A DNA stretch of 64,000 nt from an uncultured Clostridia bacterium (GTDB taxonomy: Bacteria > Bacillota > Clostridia > Christensenellales > QALW01), in the NCBI GenBank assembly GCA_934434555.1, contig CAKRZX010000010.1:5935-69934 (forward strand), written 5' to 3'. This document shows positions 34,638 through 42,842 of this stretch, piece by piece; position 1 is the first letter of the stretch; each line of letters opens with the position of its first letter. The translations under genes were made by a program, and so were the position numbers. The notes below the pieces were generated by a model. That model was not told the DNA's origin. It made no database searches and saw only the letters and a list, made by a program, of their open reading frames with translations.

Positions 34638-35729
34638 TTAAACAGTCAGGGTGTCGTGAGAATAGTCGGGAGACATCCATTCTAATTCAGAAAGACTGCC
34701 GATAGTGTTGATAATATCGGTTTCTTTATCGCCTTTCCAATGGGGTTTCCACGTCATAACATAATCGAAAATTTGCTTTTCGGTCACTTGATTATTTCTT
34801 TTACACAGTTCATCATAAGAGAATAATACTGTTGCTATAATCTCTGCCTGCTCTGTGCTTGTTATTCTGCTTAACAAGTCAAAAGTTTTATCTGCACGGG
34901 AGATTTCGTCCTGCGTATATGCCGAAGCATCAAACTTGAAATCGGGAGAAACAACAGTTTCAACCATTCGCCCAAGATTCCGTTCAGATATAAGATTTGC
35001 ATTTGAAAGGGCAGCCACTGCTTGTTTTGCTTCGTTTGAATAAGGACCGTAACTGCCCTCGTTGAAAACAAAGCCTGTCGGAATACCCGCATAAGTGAGC
35101 AAATAGCATATCTTTTGAAATATTGTCCGCCCGACATTAAGTGAATATCTGTCGTTGTTCAATTTTCTGATGACATACAGAATCAAGTACCAATACTTGT
35201 TAATCTGTTGACGCTGTTTACCGATTATTTCTCGCGGAGATTCAATTTCTTTGGTTGCCAAAAATCTCTCGGTAACTTGCTCGGGAGCAGTGCCGTAAGG
35301 TGCGTAAATCTCAACAGCAATAGGTAAATCTTTAAGTTTTGAATACATCAAGGGACCCACCACATCCCACGGAAGCCCGCCATTACCGCAACCCAAAGGC
35401 GGAAAGGCAACAGAGGTAATACCTAACGATTCGTAATTATCTATAAACCAGTCCAATCCGGATATGATGTAAGACAGTTTTGACGGAGAACGCCAATCGT
35501 TTTTAGTGGGAAAATTGATTATTGAAACACCGCAGAGGTCTTTGTGACAATACGGTTTCCCCGGCTGAACGGTTCCGTTTTTGCACATTGCAACATATTC
35601 CGAAAACATTGCCGGATATCTCTTCTTGAATTCAAGAGCGATGCCCTTGCCCATAACGCCCACACAGTTGACTGTGTTAACCAAAGTGGTGGCTTTGCTC
35701 TCAAAAATATTACCGATTTTTATAATCAT
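34638..35729 (-). CDS. darG: DarG: macro-domain ADP-ribosylglycohydrolase antitoxin
   Basis: 363 residues. N-terminal macro domain (1-155): IIKIGNIFESKATTLVNTVNCVGVMGKGIALEFK, FPTKNDWRSPSKL, FPPLGCGNGGLPWDVVG, as in DarG enzymes that remove ADP-ribose from thymidine in DNA. The C-terminal domain (about 185-330: FQKICYLLTYAGIPTGFVFNEGSYGPYSNEAK) matches the DarG region that binds and neutralises DarT. The start overlaps the end of the toxin gene by 20 bp, with AGGAGG inside darT. Both halves are present, so the antitoxin should be functional. Location at a prophage end fits a superinfection-exclusion cargo. Confidence 0.9.
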   Translation of the reverse strand: MIIKIGNIFESKATTLVNTVNCVGVMGKGIALEFKKRYPAMFSEYVAMCKNGTVQPGKPYCHKDLCGVSIINFPTKNDWRSPSKLSYIISGLDWFIDNYESLGITSVAFPPLGCGNGGLPWDVVGPLMYSKLKDLPIAVEIYAPYGTAPEQVTERFLATKEIESPREIIGKQRQQINKYWYLILYVIRKLNNDRYSLNVGRTIFQKICYLLTYAGIPTGFVFNEGSYGPYSNEAKQAVAALSNANLISERNLGRMVETVVSPDFKFDASAYTQDEISRADKTFDLLSRITSTEQAEIIATVLFSYDELCKRNNQVTEKQIFDYVMTWKPHWKGDKETDIINTIGSLSELEWMSPDYSHDTLTV

Positions 35730-36378
35730 ATTCGTTGCCTCCTTCCTTGCAATAAAACACCTTAGGTTTGACTGTTATGTTTTTATCAAAACCCAGTTGT
35801 TTTAATTTTTCCTCATTTTCTTTGCTTACCACGCACGCACCGACAATATATTCATACGGAATACAAGCAGGGATAAGTATTTCTGCGCATTTTGATGCGC
35901 TCTTAAAACTTTTTGCATACGGGTTTTGGTCATTCCAATTTTGTGCAAACACCAAATCAAAATTTATGTTTCTGATGCCTTCCTCAGGGGAATAAAACCG
36001 AACCATATTGCTTGCGGCATTTTTGTCTGATAAAACGCAACCCTCGATATTCAGGACAGACTGGTCAATAGCCAAAATGCATATGTCTTGTGCCTCGTCC
36101 TGCCTCTTGTACAACATTGGATTATGATACGTGAAATATAAATTTGCGTAACTGTGAAGCCTTCCTCCGTTTGGAATGTGCACGTTGTCACGACGGTCCT
36201 GGACGGAAGAAAGTGCTATTGATTTGTGAGGTAAAGAGTAAGTCTTATCAAAACTTAATATACCGTGTTGTATTACTGACGGAATATTTTTTATAGGCAT
36301 TATGTTATAAAAATACTTACTCCGCCCTGCCGATTCTGTTTTAAGCAATGAAATTAAATCAGTCATAATCCGTTGCAC
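35710..36378 (-). CDS. darT: DarT: ssDNA thymidine ADP-ribosyltransferase toxin
   Basis: 222 residues from GTG 36378; ATG at 36366 is an equally plausible start because neither has a strong ribosome site. DarT (DUF4433) features: YFYNIMPIKNIPSVIQHGILSF, then HSYANLYFTYHNPMLYKRQ (the NAD-binding region) and the catalytic glutamate in SKCAEILIPACIP (Glu166). DarT attaches ADP-ribose to thymidine in ssDNA, blocking replication. DarTG systems abort infections by other phages. The gene precedes and overlaps its antitoxin darG and has its own promoter (36400-36428). No frameshift or loss is seen. Confidence 0.9.
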   Translation of the reverse strand: MQRIMTDLISLLKTESAGRSKYFYNIMPIKNIPSVIQHGILSFDKTYSLPHKSIALSSVQDRRDNVHIPNGGRLHSYANLYFTYHNPMLYKRQDEAQDICILAIDQSVLNIEGCVLSDKNAASNMVRFYSPEEGIRNINFDLVFAQNWNDQNPYAKSFKSASKCAEILIPACIPYEYIVGACVVSKENEEKLKQLGFDKNITVKPKVFYCKEGGNEYDYKNR

Positions 36379-36399
36379 CAGTTCAAACTTTACACTGTT

Positions 36400-36428
36400 A
36401 TTTTATCACACACAAGGTAGTTTCGCAA
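36400..36428 (-). promoter_or_regulatory. Promoter of the darT-darG-DUF2442 operon
   Basis: On the minus strand TTGCGA (36428-36423), 17-nt spacer, TAAAAT (36405-36400). Expected start near 36393, giving a leader of only 15-27 nt before darT. Confidence 0.6.
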
Positions 36429-36468
36429 GCGTTGTTTTAGATTTTTTTGCCGGCACATTTTTGTGCCA

Positions 36469-36492
36469 TTGGGTGTGTACTTGGGTGTGTAC
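36469..36492 (+). repeat. Tandem 12-nt repeat near prophage end (candidate integrase arm sites)
   Basis: Two perfect tandem copies of TTGGGTGTGTAC (36469-36480, 36481-36492), between small inverted repeats at 36451-36466 (GGCACA/TGTGCC) and 36509-36526 (CGGCT/AGCCG). Short direct repeats close to an attachment site are typical of tyrosine-integrase arm sites. Role inferred. Confidence 0.35.
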
Positions 36493-36548
36493 TTCACACA
36501 GAAAAATACGGCTTTTCAGAGAGCCGAAAAACAATATAAAAACGCTAA

Positions 36549-36590
36549 AAACCCCGATAATCACTGACTTTTCAGTAATCATCGAGGTTT
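36549..36590. terminator. Bidirectional terminator downstream of tRNA-Ser
   Basis: 18-bp stem with three G-T pairs (36549-36566 with 36573-36590), 6-nt loop, A/T tracts on both sides, lying 6 bp beyond the tRNA 3' end. It would terminate tRNA transcription on the minus strand. Confidence 0.8.
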
Positions 36591-36596
36591 TTGGAG

Positions 36597-36688
36597 TGGC
36601 GGAGAGAAGGGGATTCGAACCCCTGAATGGGTATTAGCCATTACACGATTTCCAATCGTGCGCCTTAGACCAGCTCAGCCATCTCTCC
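36597..36688 (-). tRNA. tRNA-Ser(GGA)
   Basis: The reverse complement runs from GGAGAGATGGCTGAGCTGG to TTCGAATCCCCTTCTCTCCGCCA. Acceptor stem GGAGAGA/TCTCTCC pairs, anticodon stem-loop is CACGA-TTGGAAA-TCGTG (anticodon GGA), a long variable arm is present as required for serine tRNAs, the T loop is GGTTCGAATCC, and CCA is encoded. The 3' end faces the prophage, so this is the probable attB/attR site. No duplicate is visible because the left border is outside the window. Confidence 0.97.
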
Positions 36689-36751
36689 AAAGAGTATTTA
36701 AGATACTCAAACAGTATAATGTCAAAACATAAATTTGTCAAGCAATATTTG

Positions 36752-38983
36752 CTATGCGGCGTTAATTTTAAGCACCATAACGGTCATATCATCGTCGTTG
36801 CCGGAGGATTTTGCTTTTTCCATAATGTTTTCGGCAAGAATTTTTGGGTCGGAAGAATTGAGGACGGGCAGCATAAGTGAAATTGCGTCGTCATTGCCTT
36901 TGCAGAGCCCGTCATATATTCCGTCGGACACGAGGACGATTATATCGTCTTTTTGCAGAAGTTTTTTTGTGGTGGTTGGGTTTATGCGGGTGACGATTCC
37001 TATGGGCAAAGCGTCGGACTGAACTTTTTCAACCTTCCCCTGACGGAGAATGTAGCCGGGAACGGCGCCGATTTTCGTCCAGTAGAGCATACCGCTGTCC
37101 AAATCAAGTTCGGTTACGTCCATTGTGGAGTATTCTTCGGGATTGCATTTTGAAAGCAAAAGACGGTTCATTGTCTTAAACATTTCATTGCGTTTTATGC
37201 CCGTGTCGGAAAAGGCTTCGAGAAGGTCAAGAGCACTTTCGCTTTTTGCCTGTGCCCGCTTTCCGCTGCCCGCGCCATCGCTTATGGCGGCAAGGTAGCG
37301 GTCATTGTCAATACTTTTAAGGGTGAAAGAGTCGCCGCAGACTTCTTCGCCCTTTTTGTTTTCACGCAGGGCAAAAGCGTCCACCGAGAATTTGGGGACG
37401 GGCGCGAAAATTCCCGTGAAACCGCCGGACTTGTCGCTGCCGCCGCTTAAACAGCGGTAAAGACCCGCGCTGCCGTTTTCAAGAGCAAGGCAGATATCGT
37501 TTTTCGTTGAGCGACAGTTCTTTTTCATTGAAATTTCGAGCGTGTGACTTTCACCGCTCTTTTTGCATATTACGCCCGTAACGCCGCCGATTCGCGAAGA
37601 AAGCAGTTCGCGCACCTGCTTTTCTTTTTCCCTGTCAAACTCGGGAAGAGAATCAAGTTCGTCGGCAAGGGAAAACAACAGTTCACTTATGCTTTTTAAT
37701 TGAAGCGCAATTTCGTTTTCACCGTTTTCTTCCTTTGAAAGCGAAAGTGTTTTGTATGCTGCCTGAAACGCCGCAAGCAAATTTACGGGCTGAATGCAGC
37801 GGGCGGTAAGGGTCAGGGGCAGCGAGGAAAGTTTCCCGGAAGCAAGCAGTTCATCGGCGGCGGTGCCGAATTCTATCAGAGTGTCACTTTTGCGGCTTAC
37901 GGAACAGTATTCGTTTTTTTTGCACCTGTCGCACACGCGGGACGCAGCGGAAATAAGATTTTCGCGGAAAACATCATCGTGCCCGGCGGAAACAAAGGCG
38001 TTGGCAAGTTCGGTATACATTCTGCCCGCGCTTTCAAGTTTTGCTTTCTGCCGGCGGCGGAGACCGTCAATATAATTCATTTCCAGGTCGTTTACGCCTG
38101 AGTATCTGCCCGAAAGTCTGCCTAAACGCTCAACAAAACTTTTTTTCAAAAACACCGTGTAGCCGCAGCCCAAGGCAATATTTACCGCACCCAAAGAAAG
38201 AGAAGGCTTGTTTAAGGAAAATAGGGTGATAAGCAAGTCACCCAAAATAAAGCCGAGAAGAATTCCGCCCCGTTTCTTTTCAAGCATTCCCGCAATTATT
38301 CCGCCCGAAATAAGGCACAGGGCGCATAACGCGTCGCCGCCTTTAATCACCCATATTATGCCGCAGACCGACGCCCATATGCTTCCCCGGGGACCGAACG
38401 CGCAAACGGCAAAGGAGGAAGTGGCAAGCAGCGCGAAAACGCAGAGATTGAAAGAAAGAATATCGGTTTTGGGCAATGACGATACGGCAAGTCCGCCCAC
38501 AAGGCACAGGGAGAGAATGTCGGCACGCTCCAAGCACAGACGGGATTCGATTTCTTCCATAGAAACCCACAGCCGCTTTAATATCGGGATAAGACAGGCG
38601 CTTATAAGCCCGGAAAAAAGACAGGCGATTTTGTCCGCAAGGGGCGCGGGCACAATCAGCGCGGGGAGCGCACAGGCTAAGAGCGCGGCAAGCATATGAA
38701 AATACAGTTTGTCCTTAAAAATCTTGCGCAGAAGAAGTATTTCCGGCAAAAGAACCGCGTAGGGAACAAGCGAAAAAAGCATATTCGCGGGGTCAAAATC
38801 AAGCGTAGCCGCGCCTAAGATACAGCCGGAAAATATGTAGAAAAAGTCGCCGGAAATTCCCTGTACGCACAAAAGCGCGTAGCCGAAAGGGTGTACGCCG
38901 TCAATGAACGAAATTTTTGCCGCAATAAAGCCCACAAGCGCCATAAGCACGGGGCGGATAAACCTTTTTATTTTCATTATCAA
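36752..38983 (-). CDS. spoIIE: Stage II sporulation protein E (PP2C phosphatase)
   Basis: 743 residues. The N-terminal third contains about ten hydrophobic segments (FIRPVLMALVGFIAAKISF, ILLGFILGDLLITLF and others). A central region with a Cys cluster (VCDRCKKNEYCS) follows, then the C-terminal PP2C domain with Asp residues in GEEVCGDSF, AAISDGAGSGKRAQ and VLVSDGIYDGLCKG. SpoIIE sits at the polar septum and dephosphorylates SpoIIAA to release sigma-F in the forespore. Start (ATG at 38983 or 38977) has AAAAGGTG upstream. Its control region is shared with the divergent phage-like cassette. Confidence 0.95.
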   Translation of the reverse strand: MIMKIKRFIRPVLMALVGFIAAKISFIDGVHPFGYALLCVQGISGDFFYIFSGCILGAATLDFDPANMLFSLVPYAVLLPEILLLRKIFKDKLYFHMLAALLACALPALIVPAPLADKIACLFSGLISACLIPILKRLWVSMEEIESRLCLERADILSLCLVGGLAVSSLPKTDILSFNLCVFALLATSSFAVCAFGPRGSIWASVCGIIWVIKGGDALCALCLISGGIIAGMLEKKRGGILLGFILGDLLITLFSLNKPSLSLGAVNIALGCGYTVFLKKSFVERLGRLSGRYSGVNDLEMNYIDGLRRRQKAKLESAGRMYTELANAFVSAGHDDVFRENLISAASRVCDRCKKNEYCSVSRKSDTLIEFGTAADELLASGKLSSLPLTLTARCIQPVNLLAAFQAAYKTLSLSKEENGENEIALQLKSISELLFSLADELDSLPEFDREKEKQVRELLSSRIGGVTGVICKKSGESHTLEISMKKNCRSTKNDICLALENGSAGLYRCLSGGSDKSGGFTGIFAPVPKFSVDAFALRENKKGEEVCGDSFTLKSIDNDRYLAAISDGAGSGKRAQAKSESALDLLEAFSDTGIKRNEMFKTMNRLLLSKCNPEEYSTMDVTELDLDSGMLYWTKIGAVPGYILRQGKVEKVQSDALPIGIVTRINPTTTKKLLQKDDIIVLVSDGIYDGLCKGNDDAISLMLPVLNSSDPKILAENIMEKAKSSGNDDDMTVMVLKINAA

Positions 38984-38999
38984 TCACCTTTTTTCCTTG

Positions 39000-39033
39000 A
39001 TTATAGCCGTCGGCAAATAAAAAAAGTGTCGGT
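39000..39033 (-). promoter_or_regulatory. Putative spoIIE promoter with Spo0A-box-like sites
   Basis: Minus-strand TATAAT at 39005-39000 with no good -35 at normal spacing. Upstream lie TGCCGAC (39015-39009) and, in the other orientation, TGTCGGT (39027-39033), each close to the 0A-box core TGNCGAA. Bacillus spoIIE also has Spo0A sites in an atypically spaced promoter. The match is partial. Confidence 0.35.
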
Positions 39034-39090
39034 TGAGGAAAAAATAAGAAATTTTAATGTCACACCGGGAGTCCGATTTTCAGGTGCGGG

Positions 39091-39099
39091 TGATATACT
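39091..39099 (+). promoter_or_regulatory. Extended -10 promoter of the phage-like cassette
   Basis: TGATATACT gives a TG-n-TATACT extended -10 element, 35 bp before the terS start; the -35 region (GTCCGA) is poor, as is usual with extended -10 promoters or activator-dependent ones. Confidence 0.35.
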
Positions 39100-39134
39100 G
39101 AAACTGTCGGGGGAACAAAAAGGCAGGTGAAGTG

Positions 39135-39593
39135 ATGAACGACATATATTCAAAAAAGGTTCGCCCTCATTTGAAGCAGGCGGAACTGCTTGCGTTTTGC
39201 GGTAAAACCGAAGAGGAAATAGCGGAGTTTTTTGATATAAAAATAAATACGCTTAAAAAATACCGACGGGAACACGCCGAACTTGACGAGGCGCTGTCGG
39301 CGGGGAAGAATTCTTCGGCACAGGTGATGAAAGCGTTTTTTAAGCGTGCCTGCGGATATACCGCACAGGAAGAGACCTGTGAGTTCAAGGGTAAGAAAAA
39401 CTCAGACGGAGTTATTGAGGATGAACAGGTGGTAAAAAAGACGGTAAAAAAAGACGTTCCGCCGGATTTGAACGCCATAAAGTGGTGGCTTGACGCCACG
39501 GGCGCAAAGAATTCCGACGGCAGCGAACCTACGGTAGAGGAAGCGAGGGAAATGCTGCTTGAAAAACAGAGAATCATTGAAGAAGATAAATGA
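39135..39593 (+). CDS. Terminase small subunit of the cassette
   Basis: 152 residues from ATG 39135 (AGGTGAAG upstream; GTG at 39132 possible). N-terminal helix-turn-helix: LAFCGKTEEEIAEFFDIKINTLKKYRREH, then the terminase-small pattern ALSAGKNSSAQVMKAFFKRACGYTAQEE, a beta hairpin with KKTVKKDVPPD, and NAIKWWLDATGAKN. Recognises packaging DNA and feeds TerL. Overlaps terL by about 35 bp. Distinct in sequence from the prophage terS at 6771. Confidence 0.85.
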   Translation: MNDIYSKKVRPHLKQAELLAFCGKTEEEIAEFFDIKINTLKKYRREHAELDEALSAGKNSSAQVMKAFFKRACGYTAQEETCEFKGKKNSDGVIEDEQVVKKTVKKDVPPDLNAIKWWLDATGAKNSDGSEPTVEEAREMLLEKQRIIEEDK

Positions 39594-40965
39594 GCAGGCG
39601 GCGCAGTCACCTCAGGTTTTCAAACTTGCGGGCTATAACCTTATAAAAACCCATAAAAAGCAGATGGAGTTTCACGCCTGTAAAAAGCGCAACAGGTGGG
39701 TGTTCGGCGGCAACCGCACGGGTAAGACGGAATGCGGAGCGGTTGAGGCGGTATGGTTCGCAAGGGGAATACACCCGTACAGAAAAATAAAGGGCGCCAC
39801 AAAGGGCTGGGTTGTAAGCCTTACACAGGAAGTGCAGCGCGATGTGGCGCAGGAAAAACTGCTTTCATATATACCTAAAAGTTGGATTGCCAAAATCATT
39901 ATGCGCAGGGGCAGCGAGGACAGCCCCGAAAACGGAGTAATCGACTTTATGCTTATCAAAAATGTTTTCGGCACGCTTTCACAGATAGGGTTCAAAAGTT
40001 GCGATCAGGGCAGACAGCGGTTTCAGGGGACAAGTCAGGACTGGATTTGGTTCGACGAAGAACCGCCGAAAGACATTTATGACGAATGCCGTATGAGGGT
40101 GCTTGACACCTGCGGCGAAATATGGGGCACGATGACGCCGCTTATGGGGCTCACGTGGGTTCACGATGAAATATACTTAAACGAAAACAACGATCCGGAA
40201 TGCTGGTACACACTTATGAGTTGGGAGGATAATCCGTATCTTAACGAAAAGGAAGTGGATATGCTGCGGAAACTTTTGCCCGAAAGCGAGCGTGAAAGTC
40301 GCGAACACGGGCGGTTTATGAGCCATTCGGGGCTTGTTTACGGCGAGTTTGACGAAAACGTGAATGTTATCGACCCCTTTGACGTTCCGAAAGAATGGCA
40401 GGATATGATATCCATAGACCCTGGACTTGTCAATCCTCTGTCGTGCCACTTTTACGCCCGCGACGGCGACGGAAACGTTTACGTTGTTGCCGAACACTAT
40501 TTTTCGGGCAGGGACGCAAAGTGGCACTGCGAGCGGATTCTGGAAAAATGCCGTCAACTTGATTGGAAAAAGGGCTACGGCGGCAGAGTGGAGGCGCTTA
40601 TGGATTCGGCGGCACTGCAACACACTCTTTCTTCGGATAAAAGCGTGGCGCAACTGTTTTATGATTACGGCATAAACGTAAACACCCGTGTAAACAAAAA
40701 CGTGTGGACGGGCATACAAAGGGTAAAACAGTACCTGACAAAGCGCGACGATATGCCGCGGCTGTTTATTTTTCGCACTTGTACGGAAATGATAAGGGAA
40801 ATAAAGGGCTACCGCTACGGCAGCGGCGATTCGCCCGTAAAAAAGGACGACCACGCAATGGACGAAATGCGCTACTATATTACTTCTCTGCCCGAAATAA
40901 AGGCGGAAAAGCCCGGGCGCAGTCCCAGAGAAGAGGAACGGAGAAAAATTATGAGCCGCGCATAG
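39559..40965 (+). CDS. Terminase large subunit of the cassette
   Basis: 468 residues; start taken at TTG 39559, though TTG 39577 is possible and no ATG start exists upstream of the conserved region. ATPase motifs: GGNRTGKTECG (Walker A), WIWFDEEPP (Walker B) and GTMTPLMG (coupling). Nuclease acidic residues lie in SIDPGLVNP, ALMDSAAL and KKDDHAMDEMRY. All motifs are intact, so packaging activity is expected. If the locus is a gene-transfer agent, this motor would package host DNA. It diverges strongly from the terL of the prophage at 7255. Confidence 0.93.
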   Translation: MKNRESLKKINEQAAQSPQVFKLAGYNLIKTHKKQMEFHACKKRNRWVFGGNRTGKTECGAVEAVWFARGIHPYRKIKGATKGWVVSLTQEVQRDVAQEKLLSYIPKSWIAKIIMRRGSEDSPENGVIDFMLIKNVFGTLSQIGFKSCDQGRQRFQGTSQDWIWFDEEPPKDIYDECRMRVLDTCGEIWGTMTPLMGLTWVHDEIYLNENNDPECWYTLMSWEDNPYLNEKEVDMLRKLLPESERESREHGRFMSHSGLVYGEFDENVNVIDPFDVPKEWQDMISIDPGLVNPLSCHFYARDGDGNVYVVAEHYFSGRDAKWHCERILEKCRQLDWKKGYGGRVEALMDSAALQHTLSSDKSVAQLFYDYGINVNTRVNKNVWTGIQRVKQYLTKRDDMPRLFIFRTCTEMIREIKGYRYGSGDSPVKKDDHAMDEMRYYITSLPEIKAEKPGRSPREEERRKIMSRA

Positions 40966-40985
40966 CGGCAAAAGGAGGTTAAAGT

Positions 40986-42842
40986 TTGAAAGAAAACAGC
41001 AAAAAAGCAGGCTTTGTTCAAAAGGAGTTTCAGCGGCGCAGCCGAGAAAGACAGAAATTTGAACTGCAATGGCAACTGAATATGAACTTCTTTTCGGGAA
41101 ATCAGTATTGCGAAATACTGCCCGAGGCGGGACGAATTTATTCAAGCGATAAACAGTATCCCTGGCAGGAGAGGGAAGTGTACAATCACATTGCACCCAT
41201 TGTGGAAAGCAGACTTGCAAAACTGAATAAGGTTTTGCCGCAAGTAAGCGTGCGTCCCGCAACCGATGACGAGGAGGACGTGGAAAGCGCAAAGGTAAGC
41301 ACCCTTGTACTGCGTTCGGCATTTGAGAGAAACTCAATGGACGCGGTTATAAAGGAAGCCACCGTATGGTCGGAACTTTGCGGCACGGTGTTCTATAAAC
41401 AGGGCTGGGTAAGCGCAAAAGGCACGGTTGTGGGCAGAGATGAAAACGGCAGGGATATCCGCGAGGGCGACATATTTTCTTCCGTTTGTCCGCCGTACGA
41501 GATTTATCCCGACACGTCGGCGGTACAGGATATAAGCGGGTGCAATTCGGTTATTCACGCAAAAGTGTATTCCTGCGATTATATAAAGGAACTCTGGCAC
41601 AGGGAAGTAAAGCCCCAGTCGGTAAGGACGCTTGGAGTAAACGAGTTTTTCTACAAAAGCGAAAACGAAGAAAGCGACAGGGCACTGCTGCTTGAATATT
41701 ATGAGCAGCCCTCGGAAAGATATCAAAAAGGCAGACTGCTTGTTGTATGCGGCGAAGAATTGCTTTTTGAGGGCGATTTGCCGTACATAAACGGCGAGGG
41801 AAACACGAGGAAGTTACCATTTGTTCAGCAGAATGCGGTTACGCGTCCCGGCTGCATATGGGGTGTTTCGGTGGTGGAAAGGTGCATACCCGTACAGAGA
41901 GCGTATAACGCCGTGCGCAACCGTATGCACGAACTTTTAAGCCGCTCGGCGGTGGGCGTGCTTACGGTTGAAGAGGGTACCGCCGACGTGGACGATTTGG
42001 TTGAAAACGGTCTGCGCCCCGGAAAAGTAATTGTATACCGTCAGGGCGCGGGCAAGCCGGAAATGATGTATCCCGGTAACATTCCGTCGGAATTTGCGCG
42101 GGAAGAGGCAGCGCTTTTGGAAGAATTCAACCTGATTTCGGGAACAAGTGATTTGATGCGCCAGTCGGTTGCACCTACAAACGTAACGAGCGGTACGGCA
42201 CTTAACACCATTGCCGAACAGGACGACACCCGCCTTGCGGTTACCGCCGACAGGATTCGCGACGCGGTACTTGAAATTTCACGGCAGTGGCTCAGACTTT
42301 TCAAACAGTTCGCGGGGCAGATGCGTCTTGAACGCGTGGTTGGCGCAAACGGCAAAATCGCAAAAATGTACTGGTCGGCAAGTATGCTTACTGCCGACGA
42401 TGTAATACACGAAACGGAAAACGAACTTTCCGATTCTCTTGCCAACCGCCGCCAACTTATATATGAACTTATGTCCCGTGGGCTGTTTTTGGACGAAAAC
42501 GGCAGAATGAGCCAGAGAGTAAAGGGGCGCTTGCTCCGTGCGTTGGGTATGGGCGACTGGGAAAATATTTCCGACATAAGCGAAATTCACGTTGCCCGCG
42601 CGCAGCGGGAAAATTTAAGGCTTAAAAACGGAGAGGAGGTGCGGGTGCTGGATTCCGACGACCACGATATACATATATCCGAACACGCAAAGGTGTTTTT
42701 AAGCGAAGAATTTGAGGAAAACGCGGCGTTCGGCACCGACACTTTTGCCCGTTTTGAAGAGCATATAAGACAGCACAGAGAAAAATTGAAGGAGGAGAAC
42801 TATGGAGATAAGCGAATTGGAAGAGAAAATCAGGACGCTTGA
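40986..42842 (+). CDS. Portal protein of the cassette
   Basis: 618 residues, TTG start with AAAGGAGG 7 bases upstream. N-terminal FELQWQLNMNFFSGNQY...YPWQEREVYNHIAPIVESRLAKL is typical of podovirus portals. The core includes PPYEIYPDTSAVQDI, RPGCIWGVSVVERCIPVQRAYNAVRNR and the tunnel region NLISGTSDLMRQSVAPTNVTSGTAL (cited in part). A C-terminal helical segment carries ENLRLKNGEEVRVLDSDDHDIHISEHAKVF, which in related proteins precedes the scaffold. It overlaps the next gene by 41 bp. Intact. Confidence 0.9.
   Translation: MKENSKKAGFVQKEFQRRSRERQKFELQWQLNMNFFSGNQYCEILPEAGRIYSSDKQYPWQEREVYNHIAPIVESRLAKLNKVLPQVSVRPATDDEEDVESAKVSTLVLRSAFERNSMDAVIKEATVWSELCGTVFYKQGWVSAKGTVVGRDENGRDIREGDIFSSVCPPYEIYPDTSAVQDISGCNSVIHAKVYSCDYIKELWHREVKPQSVRTLGVNEFFYKSENEESDRALLLEYYEQPSERYQKGRLLVVCGEELLFEGDLPYINGEGNTRKLPFVQQNAVTRPGCIWGVSVVERCIPVQRAYNAVRNRMHELLSRSAVGVLTVEEGTADVDDLVENGLRPGKVIVYRQGAGKPEMMYPGNIPSEFAREEAALLEEFNLISGTSDLMRQSVAPTNVTSGTALNTIAEQDDTRLAVTADRIRDAVLEISRQWLRLFKQFAGQMRLERVVGANGKIAKMYWSASMLTADDVIHETENELSDSLANRRQLIYELMSRGLFLDENGRMSQRVKGRLLRALGMGDWENISDISEIHVARAQRENLRLKNGEEVRVLDSDDHDIHISEHAKVFLSEEFEENAAFGTDTFARFEEHIRQHREKLKEENYGDKRIGRENQDA

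Larger units (their letters stand above)
1..36596. mobile_element. Temperate podovirus-type prophage, right-hand portion
   Basis: Continuous phage gene order: recombination, replication, TerS-TerL-portal, protease, scaffold, capsid, short-tail hub, ejection proteins, fibre, endolysin and holin, followed by a minus-strand DarTG cargo module. No tape measure, major tail or sheath protein is seen, and a beta-propeller hub follows the connector, which indicates a short-tailed virion. The left end (integrase, repressor, attL) lies outside the window. The right border is placed at the 3' end of the minus-strand tRNA-Ser gene, by inference from the usual integration of tyrosine integrases into tRNA 3' ends. 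Structural genes look intact except one with an in-frame amber codon. Confidence 0.9.

Noticed and set aside
36400..36586. Minus-strand frame ending in a VHTQVHTQ-type tail, resembling an integrase C terminus
   Set aside because: It is only about 56 codons, reads through a terminator hairpin and has no ribosome site; the repeat is better explained as DNA sites.
39559..39593. Frameshift between terS and terL of the cassette
   Set aside because: Both frames hold complete proteins; the 35-bp overlap is ordinary translational coupling.
40177..41337. 386-codon minus-strand open frame
   Set aside because: Fully antisense to terL and portal whose motifs are intact; sequence is low-information and lacks a ribosome site.
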